A DNA stretch of 64,000 bases from Heligmosomoides polygyrus polygyrus (GCA_947396885.1 OX377204.1:124001-188000); one strand, 5' to 3'; shown: positions 35,152 through 45,654, counted from the stretch's first letter. Notes: generated by a model from the sequence alone, not told the origin. Program-made: numbers and translations.

Positions 35152-36357
35152 TCACCTGTATCACCTGTCGTCCCGTTGATCATCGACTTGCTCGAGCGGG
35201 CGCCAGCAGCGTCTCTATTCGTCCCTGTCCCGTGCCAGAGTGTCCAATGGATCCTCCTCGCTCGAGGGACACGAAGAGCGTCATATCGGTCGTTCAGGGC
35301 TTTCACGAAGAAGTCCGACCAACGCGTTGGTGGGCGCCCTGGAGTTCTCTTGACATCCCGCGGAATCCAGTCGGTGATGACTCTCGGCCAGCGGGTGTCT
35401 GCGAATCGCATTACGTGGCCGGCCCACCTAATTTTCGACGACTTGGCCAATGCGACAGCGTCTCTGATCTTCGAACGTCGACGAAGCTCGGATCTCCGGA
35501 GGCCTTCTCTCACTTGCGTGAGTCGTGTCACTCCGAGCATCGTCCTCTCGATTCCACGCTGCGCGACGCTGATCGCGTGTTCATCCTGCTTTCGTATAGC
35601 CCAGGTCTCTGAGGCGTATGTTAGGGCAGGAAGAACGGTGGAGTCGAATAGGTGGGCACGGAGTCGGACGTTCTTCGTATTCTTCGCGACTTCTTCGACG
35701 CTCTTGAAAGCTCCCAAGCCGCTCGTTTCCTCCTGCTCAGCACCGGCGCTAGGTCGTTGGCCATATTGACTTCGCGACCCAGATACACATAGCTGAAGCA
35801 TTCGGAGATGTTCGTTCCGCTGAGCAAGAATGGGTCATCAGAAACCCATCCGTTCCTCATGAACATCGTCTTCGTAAGATTCAGCTGCAGTCCAACATTC
35901 CCACATACACGATCGAAGTCGGCCAGCATTCGCTCCGCCTGGCTGATGCTCGGTGTTATGAGCACAATGTTGTCAGCGAAACGAAGATGGTGCAGCTGCT
36001 GGGCTGTCCTTCGTCCAGCGTTCTGCTGATCCTATTCAGGATGACTCAAGTGAACAGCTTTTAGACTACGGACAGCAGGCAGATCGGGCGATAGTTGCCA
36101 ATGTCGTGCACGTCTCCCTTCTTGTACAGCAAGACGGTCTTGCTGATCTTCCACTGAGATGGAACCTTGCACTCCGACAGGTAGCGTGTGAAGAGCCGCG
36201 CCAGGGTGTTGATGAACGTAGGCGGGAGGTTCTTCAGGTGTTCAGCTCTGATCCTGTCGGGACCGGGTGCTGTACGTTTCTTAACCGACGACATGGCGTG
36301 TGGGATCTCGGAAGGGAGAACGACGTATCCATCCACGGATCTCCCTCGATAGAGCAC
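35152..36357 (-). pseudogene. RTE reverse transcriptase and C-terminal domain, broken
   Basis: The protein begins with GYVVLPSEIPHAMSSVKKRT, then KTVLLYKKGDVHDIGNYRPI (RT fingers). Two in-frame stops near 36,060 follow, and then a large internal deletion removes much of the palm. The catalytic YADD-type motif reads FADN at about 35,970, which would destroy metal binding. The conserved C-terminal part (YASETWAIRKQDE, RWAGHVMRF, RTPGRPPTRWSDFF) is intact as a frame up to the target site. Confidence 0.85.
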
Positions 36358-36359
36358 GG

Positions 36360-36851
36360 ATCTCCCTCGATAGAGAGCCTTCGGGCTCTCTTGTTAAGAG
36401 GGATCTCGGGCCGCTTGTCGCAGGGCCACTTGGCGCGTCCCCGGGTGGTGGATAGGGGAACGAAAACGCGAACCAAATGCGAACGTGTACTGCCCAGAGA
36501 CGCAGGTGGGATGCAGGGGATGGACTCCTTGCTCCTGCTGTGTCGGGTCGACGCGTTCCTTGTGCGTGGGAGCGGCACGTTCATGCAGTGCGTGGATGTG
36601 TTTGCGCCTGTGCGGATTGTAACTGTGTCAGCTCGGCCAAAAGCTTGCACTCGGTAGACTGGGAGTGCATATAAGGCAATTCGAAGCCGCCTTAAGTCTC
36701 GTCCCGTCCCTTCGGGCAGTCTGGCTGGCTGCCCGGAATACCCCGCCCGCACGACAGAGGCTGACTAGCTACCCGTGTTGTATTGCAGTCAACATAGCAG
36801 CACTAAAGGGTCTCATTTCCCTGACCCCGAAAGAACCCCATTTCTGCAGCG
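36360..36851 (+). other. 5' untranslated region of the inverted RTE half
   Basis: A GC-rich stretch upstream of the endonuclease start runs up to the inversion junction. A tandem duplication of about 21 bp (containing GGATCTCCCTCGATAGAG) lies at the junction, 36,337-36,378. No conserved frame. Confidence 0.5.
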
Positions 36852-38160
36852 ATGGGAAGGACGAGTACGGAGAGGCTGATAAAATCTCAGGGCCTAACCA
36901 GCCTGCGCAAATTGAGAAGGACTAGGATGACGATCTGTGCGTACAATGCCCGCACGCTTGCATCGGAAGCAGCCGTCGAGGACTTCATGATGCAAGCCAG
37001 GAAGATCAAGTACGACGTCATCGGACTGAGCGAGACGAGAAGACCCCACCCCCTACACGCCGCCTACGACTCCGGAGAAGAACTGTTCCTCCGAACATGC
37101 AGAGGAGTAGGCGGCGTTGGTGTCCTCGTCAACACGCACTTGGCCATGAACATCGATTCGTACGAGTCTCTGACAAGCCGAATCGGACGTCTGCGCCTGA
37201 AGCGATGTGGCTCCGTGCCCTTTGACTGTTCTTCCCGTATGCCCCAACATCCGACTACGACGACGAAGACGTCGAGGCCTTCTACGTGGAGCTGGAGAAG
37301 TTCTATAAGGAAGACCACACCTTCTACAAGGTGATCGTCGGCGACTTCAACGCCAAGATCGGGCCGCGAAGGTCGCCGGAAGAACTTCACATCGAAACCC
37401 ACGGTTTGGAGTGGAACGAGCAAGGTGGGAAGCTGTCTGAGTTTATCGTGTCAACCAAGACCATCCATGGAAACTCGCAGTTCCAGAAGCCTCCCTCCCT
37501 ACGATGGACCTGGGAATCTCCCGGTGGCCAATTCCACAACGAGATCGACCACATCATCTTCAATCGCAAGTATTGCCTGATCGACGTCTCCGCTGTCCCC
37601 AAGTTCTACACGGGATCGGACCACCGCCTCCTTCGAGCGAGGTTCCGCTTTTAGTGTCAAGGAGAGAAGGCCGCGAAGTTCAAGAAGAGGAATCCCAGAA
37701 CGACCATCAACTGGGACCTCTACACCTCTCTTGTCGGCCTTTGGGAAGATCCCGCCATGGACAACATTGACGAGGAATACGACCGCTTCGCGCACCATTT
37801 CCACGATAGTGCTAAGGGAGCCGAGAGCTTGAAGACCACCAAGAGACGCCTGTCTCCGGAAACTCTCGAGCTGACACGTCAGCGTGGAGCAGCACGAGCG
37901 TTAGGCAACTACTAACTGACGTCCGAGCTTACAAAGCTATGCAGAGCGGCGATAAAGGAGGATCTTAAGGAGAGAAGGGCGGAAGTGTTGGCTGAAGCTG
38001 CAGAGGCAGGGCTGATGCCCGCCGGAACTTCGCCAACTTCAAGACCAAGATGAACGCTCTCCGACCTCCTGACGGAACCGTCACCTCTTCCAGAAGGACC
38101 ATGGAGAAGGTCATCCACGACTTCTACTCCGACCTCTTCGATAGCCATGCCCCCATGCCA
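36852..38160 (+). pseudogene. RTE endonuclease half, frameshifted
   Basis: An apurinic-like endonuclease domain starts MTICAYNARTLASEAAVEDF at 36,927. VIGLSETRRPH carries the catalytic E, then VGDFNAKIGPRR, then ending GSDHRLLRARF. There is a frameshift near 37,220, between the strands before and after CGSVP, and a stop after ARFRF. The linker continues to FYSDLFDSHAPMP at the target site. This domain nicks target DNA during retrotransposition. Confidence 0.85.
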
Positions 38161-38460
38161 TCGTCTAGGAAACGTAGGAAATTATCATATTACTATATTC
38201 TAACTTTGATTTGAGTTTCAAACCGTTTGCAGGTTAAGTTCTGAGCACGACAGTTCTATTCCTGGTGTCACTTTTGCCTTATCAGCCCGCCCTGAAGTGG
38301 TACCATTTTTTGCCATTTTTGGACCACCCAGAGGCATTTAGCAAAAACGAAACACAGTTCTGTGATCTCGTCCGATGCCTACAAGACCAAATAGGTCTCA
38401 TTCGGAATCTCCGGACCGAATTCAGTGACCTCCCTCGTGAGTTCAGGTATGAAAGAAATA
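38161..38460 (-). repeat. Dispersed repeat B, part 2 of a copy split by RTE
   Basis: This continues repeat B from 35,151 and matches 33,170-33,440 in reverse. It begins with the right-hand target duplication of the RTE insertion. Confidence 0.75.
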
Positions 38461-38669
38461 ATATGCGTCCACAAAGTCTTGAGAAATGAAATGACTTCCA
38501 CGGATCAAAATGTTGGTATTGTCACTGTCATTGTCAGTGCACATAATGTGCAGCGATTAGTAAATAATAAATAAATAATAGAGCTGTTCTGTACCCTACG
38601 AAGCAGAGTTTCAGACATGCAAAGGAAGCTGGTGTAGACCCCGGCAGCCAGGTCAAAAACAGCGCTAAT

Positions 38670-38760
38670 TTCTCTCTAGGGTGCGCCACGCATTCATTTC
38701 TACGGCAGTTCGTGGACGTAATTTGAATGCGTGTCTGGCATATACTAGGTCGTTCCTAGG
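38670..38760 (-). repeat. SINE-A 3' fragment
   Basis: GCGCCACGCATTCATTTCTACGG and GAATGCGTGTCTGGCATA are diverged versions of the SINE-A 3' body in reverse orientation. The tRNA head is absent. Confidence 0.5.
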
Positions 38761-38764
38761 TCGC

Positions 38765-39345
38765 GCCAAACTGTGAGAGAGCCAGCACAACATTTCGGCG
38801 TTGACGGCAGCACTTTCAGTCGCCACTTAAATGCGATCGATGAAGTAAAGAAATTGGATGAATACATCCAGCACGAACTGAGGGCCGGGTAGAAGCTGAA
38901 GCGCCGGGTCAGCTGTGTTTCGTTAAGGCTGCGCAATCTAAGGGAGGTTTTTCTGAGCAGGAGCATGACATGCGAGGAAAACGGATCCTTTACGACAATC
39001 GTCGTCGCTATGCATAGTGGCTGGACAAGAATGAGAGTCCCAATGAGATGCCGAGTCAAAGTCTCCATGCAAAGATGACCATGGCGACCGTATGGTGACG
39101 GTGGCTGGTATATTCCATTACAGGTTCTTGAAGACTGGAGAGTCCGTCACAGCAGAGGAGCTCTGTGCCGTAAATGAAGTGATGCACCAGAAGTTGACTG
39201 AAGGACAACCGGCTTCGGTCAGTCGAAGAGGCCCAATCCTAGTGCATGACAGCATCCACACGTCCGCACGTTTCAGAAATTGTTGTCCAGAAACAGGATT
39301 AATTGGGACACGAAACTCTACCACATCCAGCAGCATTCATTATTT
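38765..39345 (+). pseudogene. Mariner-family transposase remnant
   Basis: Pieces of a mariner transposase occur in order across several frames. They are a helix-turn-helix part (HFGVDGSTFSRHLNAIDEVK, then KLDEYIQHEL), the first catalytic region reading TCEEN where TCDEK is usual, and FHYRFLKTGESVTAEELCAV. GPILVHDSIHTSA follows, with the second catalytic D. At least three frameshifts or stops break it, and no terminal repeats were found. Confidence 0.75.
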
Positions 39346-39530
39346 ACTTGGGGTGCTGACCGCGAATCTGACATCCGTTTTCACGATTCGGTTGGAGACC
39401 ACCCATGCCGTTAACAAGGGTAGTCCAGGCAGGGTCACCGATTTCGCTGAAACTTCGTCTGGGGGGGGGGGTAATTTGGAGTGCTGATCACGTCTGACAT
39501 CCGCTTCTTACGATTCGGCTGGATAATATA
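39346..39530 (+). repeat. Dispersed repeat D, two partial copies
   Basis: GGGGTGCTGACCGCGAATCTGACATCCG and GGAGTGCTGATCACGTCTGACATCCG occur about 130 bp apart, followed by related bases. Confidence 0.5.
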
Positions 39531-39594
39531 GATAAAGGAGGACACAGAATTACATTCATGAAGTTTCTGCCGGTGACGGCAGGTAGAGGTTGGT

Positions 39595-39786
39595 ATGGGT
39601 AAGTGTCCCATTTGTAATGCCTCGATGACAAGTGTCATCCAATGGGAACAGTACTTCCGAGACGTGTGTTGCGAATACTTCCGCAGGAATCGTCCGGATT
39701 TAGGTGGTTTCGGCCACATGGTAGAAATTGACGAGATGCTTGTTACCAAGCGGAATATCCTACAAGAAAACGTCCAACTAAAGTAA
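39595..39786 (+). pseudogene. Merlin/ISXO2-like transposase fragment
   Basis: The frame contains CPICNAS, then WEQYFRDVCCEYFRRN, then GGFGHMVEIDEMLVTKRN. The WxxYFRDVC and GGxGxxVEIDE motifs are characteristic of Merlin (IS1016/ISXO2-type) transposases; the D of EIDE is a catalytic residue. Only about 60 residues remain and no terminal repeats were found. It ends in VQLK and a stop, so the remaining DDE residues are missing. Confidence 0.7.
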
Positions 39787-40550
39787 GTCCTCGTGTTCCA
39801 ATTCTCCTGTTTGTTAGCCCCTCCTACTTCCACTGAACTATCAACCAAGGGGAAAATTTAGAAATTAGTAAACATAAGGGCCCACCTATAGTCGGTGACG
39901 GCTGCGACGGAAACGAACGAGTCGCTCGTGCCAAGCATATGACCCGATACATAGTATCGACGATCGCCCGGCAAAAATCGATATGCACAGTATGCCCAGT
40001 CGCTCCCGTCGCAGACTATGAAAGGGCTCCAAAATGAAATTACTCGATCGAGGTAGCCTAAAGCTCACGTCAATCTGGGTGTGAAGCAAATCAGAAAAAT
40101 CGCGTCTATAACTGTGACGAGCCACTCCAACTGAAGCGAGTTCTGAAGAAGGACCTTTTAGTATCAGCCTTAACGGCTTCTAGAGGGCCAGAGCGTTCCA
40201 GAAGAAAACATGACAAGTGCACCGAGACGTATCGTATTTATAAATCTTCTGAGAGCGCAGCTTGTTGAGCAGCACTGTTACAAATTGAACAACCACAACA
40301 TATCGCAGGATTAGTGAGATGCAACGAGACAACAGCACAGTGAAGTGTGTGAGTCATGGGGAAAATGGGAGAAAACGAAGGAAAGGAAAACACAATAAAT
40401 AGGGAAGAGCACAGACAGATCGACGTATTATGACGAGACCTCTAGCGGAACACTGGTCAAGAACGCTATGTGCACGGCGAACTGTGGACGAGAGAAGGAC
40501 TCATATGGGAATGTGAGGGGGAGTATCGTACATCACATGGTGCGTCAAGG

Positions 40551-40718
40551 CTAGGCATGGCTTGCCTGGCGTCCGACTCGGGTCTTCTTGTCCATTGTGG
40601 TCAGCTGGTGCGGCTTCTCCTGAGACACTCGGGCCTTCTTGAACGGCAGAGCAGCGAACACCACCGGCAGCACGATCAGACCGTGACACATTCCGAGAAA
40701 CACTACCAGCACAACCAC
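40551..40718 (-). CDS. PTR exon 8 (last exon, C-terminus)
   Basis: The frame begins [20 protein letters not shown], the last transmembrane helix with the GxxHGL..LPV motif of patched-related proteins. It ends after a short basic tail at GRQASHA and a TAG. The acceptor is TTCAG at the 40,719 side, phase 0. It is 56 codons including the stop and intact in itself. Confidence 0.8.
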   Translation of the reverse strand: MVVLVVFLGMCHGLIVLPVVFAALPFKKARVSQEKPHQLTTMDKKTRVGRQASHA

Positions 40719-40806
40719 CTGAACGACCGCAGCATTAGATTGGCCTTGGCTGCACATACAAAAGCAGCTTCAAAGATTCCCTGAGCATCACCTTTTTGAT
40801 GAGGTC

Positions 40807-40999
40807 CATGTCGGGAATGTGGGCAGCATTTCGTGGTGAGAACGCACCAAATAATTATAACCAGTCGAAACTTTGATCGGACATAGGCCAGCCAATCAGG
40901 ACACAGGCCGTACACACCCTATGGATGGCACTGTCGTTCGATTCGGGCTTCCTTGCTAGGGCGCCCTCACCTCCCAATGCTGCCCACATTCGCGACTAG
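40807..40999. mobile_element. MITE-alpha copy in a PTR intron
   Basis: Inverted ends GAATGTGGGCAGCATT and AATGCTGCCCACATTCGCGA bracket about 190 bp with internal CCAATCA words. It lies between the last two PTR exons and is also present in the duplicated segment at 62 kb. Confidence 0.7.
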
Positions 41000-41290
41000 A
41001 GCTGGAGATTCAACCGATGTGTCAAGGGTAACGTCAAAGCATTCGATGCCTATCGGAATGTTGCCCATCGCATGTGCGTCGTACTTAGTGCCAATCTGAG
41101 GACGGATTAATCAAAGATTAAACCTCGGGTATACTGGGACAGGTAGAGATACCCACGATGAATCATTGGTCTCTGTTCTTTATCTTATCTCTACCACCTG
41201 TACCCCGCCTAACGCGGGTCTAGTCGTTCATGAAACCGGTTCCTGAACCGATTTGCCGGTGGAAACCATTTTTTGCAGCCTATAACTCAC

Positions 41291-41421
41291 CTTTATGAAC
41301 ACCTGAACCATGTAGCATGTACGGCTGCCAGAGCTACGATAGAAATCATTGTAGACGTGCCGGATTGGAACATCGGCCAAGCGATTGATGCCAGCGCATG
41401 ACGGATTCGCTCACGTTTATT
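41291..41421 (-). CDS. PTR exon 7, frameshifted
   Basis: This begins [20 protein letters not shown], then [11 protein letters not shown], and after a frame change YMVQVFIK at a GTGAGT donor. The 131 nt length is one short of the phase-0 to phase-0 requirement, so about one base is missing between VALA and YMVQ. The family has a continuous helix here. Confidence 0.75.
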
Positions 41422-41498
41422 CTGAATGAGGGAAAGTCTGAAGTTGCAAGAAATCTAGGGAACTGTTACTCGACTTAAGTTTTAGTCGTGAATCGGTA

Positions 41499-41649
41499 GT
41501 CGTTAATGTGGCCTACATCAGTAGAAGCATGCATCAGACCAATAACGCTGCATCGAAAACGCGCGTCATCCATAGCGAAATGAAAGATCCGCGCTTTGAT
41601 TAATTGACGCGTTTCCTTCTTCCCATGTAGGCCACATTAGCGACTAGTA
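41499..41649. mobile_element. MITE-beta copy in a PTR intron
   Basis: Inverted ends AGTCGTTAATGTGGCCTACA and CCATGTAGGCCACATTAGCG bracket a 151 bp element between PTR exons 6 and 7. Confidence 0.75.
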
Positions 41650-41723
41650 CACACCAGTTATTCACCTTTGAACGATTCTCACCATTAAATAGTTTCAACT
41701 TAAAGCAATGACGAGTGTGTTAC

Positions 41724-41857
41724 CGGGAAATCGCCTTTGTAGTAGTGCCATGTGATGTGAGCAACGAAGTCGACCGAGAAACCAATGGCCACCAGCAGAG
41801 TCGTCATGGAGATCGGATCGAGATCGATGTCAAGGTACACGAGGCATCCAAACACAC
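41724..41857 (-). CDS. PTR exon 6
   Basis: This encodes [19 protein letters not shown], then [26 protein letters not shown] and the GFSVDFxAHI motif are strongly conserved in PTR/patched second-half transmembrane regions. The acceptor TTCAG and donor CCG/GTAACA fit phases 1 and 0, and the 134 nt length is consistent. No disruption. Confidence 0.88.
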
Positions 41858-41980
41858 CTGAACAGTCGAAAATTCGCTACGAATTTTCTAATTCCGGGTA
41901 ATAAGCACAATCCGGAGTGCACATTTGAGATGCGAGTCGCCTGCATTTCATGAAAGGGCGCGGGTCTAGGCTCGGGTACC

Positions 41981-42151
41981 GGTCGATAATGTTGCCTACG
42001 TGGGTAGGCGGTGACCCACCGGCCGCAGCACATTCCGAACACGCGCCAGCCGACCATGCATGTCCACGCTCACTGAGTGGCACGCCCATCCGATGGGATA
42101 CAATTGGTCCAGTGGGTTCTTTTTTATGTAGGTCACATTAGTGACTAGTAC
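41981..42151. mobile_element. MITE-beta copy in a PTR intron
   Basis: Ends GGTCGATAATGTTGCCTACG and TATGTAGGTCACATTAGTGA bracket 171 bp with a different interior from the previous copy. Confidence 0.65.
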
Positions 42152-42310
42152 CACCGATGGGTCGATACAGAAGGCTTATAATTCTGTCACTTTTGTCGAA
42201 TGAGGACAGTTCACAGTCTTCTACCATGGCAGCGGCTGGTAGCCTAAAAAAATAGTGAAAAGAGTCGATTTTTATCGCTATTCGTTCTGCGCTCTTCTCT
42301 AAACGTCTAT

Positions 42311-43327
42311 GGCGCCTTTTATACTCCCGCCGCGCAGCGGCGCGTCAACTCGGGGTGCGGCGCGGCCAGTCGCGCCGCGCCCCGAATTTGACGCGCCACT
42401 GCGCGATCGCAGCTAGAAAGGGTAGCGTCAGCGACGCGCGGCCACGAGCTGCGTACTACGGTCCCTGCGTCATGACGGATGAATGAGCGGACGGTCATTG
42501 GAGAACCAAACCAGAAAGGGTTCGTCTGGCTGATCAGCGGAATACATCTTGCCAATGCTAGTTGTGGGATTCTCGCGGGGAGCGACGAATCATCTCGTAA
42601 GGCTGGGGTCGAAGTCGTCTGCTCAGAAATTGGTGAGTTTGGTATTGAGTTGGGTCCCCTGCAGTGAAATGGCACTGAACGACTCTTTATTTTGCAACAT
42701 GTCGGGTTCAAAAGTGAAATTGCTGGAAGGTACTGATTGTCGAGAATCACTCAGAATTCTCTCTCATATTGCCATTCCGGGGCCATTGTTCACTGAACAT
42801 AACTTAAACGTAGTAGTTAAAACTTCGTGAATGTCTACAGATCTCCATTCCCTTCCTAGGTCACGAAAGGTACGGGTGACTAAGGTAATGGTCACCGAAA
42901 ACGGACGTCAGATTCGTGATCAGCACCCTAAACAACCCCCCTCCCCCCGGGAGAAGTTTGGTAAAAAAAAACTTTTCTACCTCTCATCGACCTCTAGAGT
43001 CCTGAAAGTACAACAATGCCATAATTTTGCTTCACCTTCTTTGTTTTGTTAGTTGAGGAGCCAAAACAAAGAGGACATAGCAAAATGATTCATCTCGGTG
43101 GTGAATCGCCCACTCCACATCGAGTCTGCCGCAGCTGATCGCGCCGCGCCGCGTCCTTCCCTCCAGCGGCGCGATCCGCTGAATACCGTAACCCGAAACT
43201 CCGTCAAATGTGGTGTTTTGAGGCGGCGGAGTATGAATACGATGCGGCGTCGCCGGGCGGCGCGATAAATCGATAGCTATGTCAACCATCACGCCGCGCC
43301 GCGCGGCGGCGCGAGTATAAAAGGCGC
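42311..43327. mobile_element. Inverted GC-rich ends with TATAAAAGGCGC (~1 kb element)
   Basis: GGCGCCTTTTATACT plus CGCCGCGCAGCGGCGCG on the left is mirrored by GCGCGAGTATAAAAGGCGC on the right. The interior carries further GC-rich blocks and a repeat D fragment. It lies in the PTR intron between exons 5 and 6. No frame with known motifs. A non-autonomous element is the likeliest reading. Confidence 0.5.
42868..42965 (-). repeat. Dispersed repeat D, fragment
   Basis: ACGTCAGATTCGTGATCAGC followed by a C-rich run and GAGAAGTTTGG matches the repeat D copies at 50.1-50.3 kb. Confidence 0.5.
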
Positions 43328-43615
43328 GTATCACCACTTGATTATATTAGCTGAGATACGAGTGCACGAGCAGTTTCCTCGCAGGTACCTCCTCGGCACG
43401 ATCTCCGCCCAGGCCAAACACCCGCATAGTAAAGTTGGTGCTCGGCGACACCAAGCTGATGCAGAATTGCCTATGAAGGAACAAGCACTAATCTGCTCGT
43501 CGACCGAACACATTGAAGCCCAAGATCTGGATCGGGAAGAGTTGAAAGTTGTGGCATTGTACATGTCGCGAAGTTGGGCAGCATTGGAAGGAGGGAGCGA
43601 GGCAGCCTATGAAAT

Positions 43616-43970
43616 TGCATGGAAGCAGGATTTCGGAGAGGATTCAGCACGATCGACCACATACACACCATTACGAAGCTCATCGAAGTGTCGTGAGAGT
43701 ATAAGCTGCCGCTGTGCCTTACGTTCATGGACCTGAAGAAGGCATTCGACTCCGTCGAAACTAAAGCGGTCGTCAAAGCCCTGCTCACTCAGGGCGTTCC
43801 TACTCAGTGCATCAGAGTCCTTCGAGAGCAGTACAGTGGATTCACGACCAAGATCTCACCATTCTAGAACGACATCCTCATCGACGTAAAGAGAGCGGTT
43901 CGGCAACGGGATACCATATCCCCGAAGCTGGCCATCGACCTTCACTCCCATGTCTTCCCATTCTAGTTCC
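43616..43970 (+). pseudogene. RTE reverse-transcriptase palm fragment
   Basis: This encodes STIDHIHTITKLIEVS, a stop, then LCLTFMDLKKAFDSVETKAV. It continues VVKALLTQG, LRVLREQYSGFTTKI-like sequence, and after a stop NDILIDVKRAVRQRDTISPK. DLKKAFDSV holds the first catalytic aspartate of the RT palm. Two stops interrupt it. It is a piece missing from the RTE copy at 35-38 kb and is inserted in a PTR intron. Confidence 0.75.
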
Positions 43971-44024
43971 GCATGACGTTTTCGATGGTGGCGCTCAAAC
44001 TGGCGTGCCATTCAGAGAAGGCTT

Positions 44025-44125
44025 GCACGGTGGTCAGTATTCTGATTGGCTGGGTGGTGCTCTGCTTGGTTATGATTGGCAGCGCGCCACCATCTTCCTA
44101 TGCTGACCATTTTTGCGACATGAAT
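44025..44125. mobile_element. Diverged MITE-alpha-like element
   Basis: GCACGGTGGTCAGTATT and ATGCTGACCATTTTTGCGACA are imperfect inverted ends with internal CTGATTGGCTG and TGATTGGC words, similar to the interior of MITE-alpha. Confidence 0.45.
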
Positions 44126-44257
44126 CAAAGTTTGTAACACTCCATGAGTGAATGTACAGGTTTCAGGCCAGAAATTTTTTTCCTAACGTTAACATTTTCA
44201 ATTATATCCCGAACACTATGTCAATTCAGCCGGAAAGCACTCTTATCAACGACTCAC

Positions 44258-44393
44258 CCAGATTTATCGACAACACGAAGCACGACGACGTGACGATAGT
44301 TACTGGAGACGGTGTGAAGAGCGTGAGAACGATGAGCATGCAAATCAGCGCGAAGAACACCGTCTGTTGGGTGACGGGCACGATCGACAGCAA
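44258..44393 (-). CDS. PTR exon 5
   Basis: This encodes [20 protein letters not shown], then [20 protein letters not shown], then LSINL, two membrane-helix regions of the PTR second half. Acceptor TTTCAG, donor GTGAGT; 136 nt joins exon 4 in phase 0 and exon 6 in phase 1. Confidence 0.85.
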
Positions 44394-44465
44394 CTGAAAC
44401 ACTCGGAACTGAAGACCTCAGCCGTACGCTGCTTTCCGAAATCCAAAACGGTCAGCTGACAGCAC

Positions 44466-44642
44466 CTGATCCGAGTACATCGAGAAATCCTCGTCGACGG
44501 TCAGGTTGAGGTGCTGGTACTCCTTCGCGATCTCCCTCCATTGCTCGAGCAAAGTCAGACGCTCGGTCCACGTCACAACGTTGTGGAATCCGGTGGAAAG
44601 ACAAATTTTTGCAGACATGACGGCCTTTCTGCTAGGCAGTCT
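44466..44642 (-). CDS. PTR exon 4, frameshifted
   Basis: After the split codon from exon 3 the frame reads [15 protein letters not shown]. It then shifts to [20 protein letters not shown] and [10 protein letters not shown] before the GTGCTG donor. The two cysteines and the WTERL..LxQWRE segment match the PTR extracellular loop. The 177 nt length is one base short at FVF/TGFHN. Confidence 0.8.
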
Positions 44643-45100
44643 CTGAAGAATGCCAAGATTAGAGCGTCAGGATATCGAATCTGGCCTTCCGCTGTCACCT
44701 CCCGCACAATCTTGAGTAGTTGGGAAATAGTAGCCACCTAAGAAATCCATAGAAATTCAGGTTAAGACAACCTATGAGGTGAAAGGGTGGGCCACCTTTC
44801 TTGACAGTCGATATGTGGTTATAAGCAACTACCGCATCCTTTTCAACTCTCAGCACCTCTCAACCTAATCCGAGATGTGTTTCGGGGCATCTGATGGGAA
44901 CTACACGCCTCAGCAACAGAATCGAGTTCTATATGAACGGACATTAAAGTTCTACCAGTATTCGAAACAAATGAGAGTACGAGATTAAAGAGCTGAAGAC
45001 GATCAAAACTGAGGTATTGTAAGGGAATTCAGGTTAACCGCGAATGGGTTGGGATGGGGTGAAGTAGCGGGTTCCGATGCTGTTATGCCTACATAAGGGC

Positions 45101-45434
45101 GGTACATGTCGAAAAAACGCACTGTGGGGTGCGGGAACGCACCGTTCCTCCTACCATAGGCACGTGGTTCATCAAGGCCTGTTCATACTTCGAGACGAGA
45201 GCGACTCGTCGAGCATGCAAGTCGATTAAACCGAGCGATCCCCGCCGAAATCTGTTCATACTCGAGCGCTATCGCTCTTGTCGCTAATGAAGTATGAACT
45301 TTATGAACAGGGCCTCAGGCCGGCTCTTCCGCACGGACAGGGCACATGGTTGAAACAACGGCGCGTTCCTTAATCCGCCCTCGCGGCGCGTTCCCGCATC
45401 CCGCGCATTTTCACAACATGTACCCCTGTGTTCT
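45101..45434. mobile_element. Nested pair of MITE-like inverted repeats
   Basis: Outer ends GGTACATGTCGAAAAAACGC and its diverged complement ending CAACATGTACC enclose TGCGGGAACGC-type words on both sides. Inside, at 45,176-45,314, lies a second element with ends GGCCTGTTCATACTTC and GAACAGGGCC. The inner one appears to have inserted into the outer one. Confidence 0.6.
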
Positions 45435-45654
45435 CCTCGGCATCAATGGAGAGCATAAAACCTAGGCAGCAGGCACAACGAAAGGAGCTTCGCTATGTCC
45501 CCAGCTAACCCGTCCGTGTGATTACTAGCCAAATCCTTGAGTTCTTCTCTTGTCCAACTAATCTGAAGCAGATCTAGGACAACATAAACATATGCAACCC
45601 TAGATGGAGGAGATCGCATCTTAACGACGTCATAGGAAATGAGCGTGTTCAGTA

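Larger units (their letters stand above)
35152..38160 (-). mobile_element. RTE-type non-LTR retrotransposon with inverted 5' half
   Basis: A 3,009 bp insertion is flanked by perfect 11 bp duplications, TCGTCTAGGAA at 35,141-35,151 and 38,161-38,171. Reading the minus strand, the 3' half (reverse transcriptase and tail) is in the normal direction and ends in ACAGGTGAT-type repeats typical of RTE tails. The 5' half (5' region and endonuclease) is inverted. The two halves meet near 36,360 and together cover the protein without an obvious gap. That arrangement is what twin priming produces. Frameshifts, stops and a deletion in the RT make it inactive. Confidence 0.85.
39958..41103 (-). repeat. 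Duplicated segment, copy 1 (last PTR exon and 3' flank)
   Basis: About 1.15 kb matches 61,128-62,293 in the same orientation with frequent substitutions. It includes the 3' flank, the last PTR exon and a MITE-alpha copy in the preceding intron. The MITE therefore predates the duplication. Confidence 0.85.

Noticed and set aside
35176..35769. Plus-strand open frame of 197 codons
   Set aside because: It is the antisense of the conserved RTE C-terminal domain on the minus strand.
42319..42750. 143-codon minus-strand frame
   Set aside because: It begins in GC-rich terminal-repeat sequence and shows no domain; it is probably chance in biased composition.
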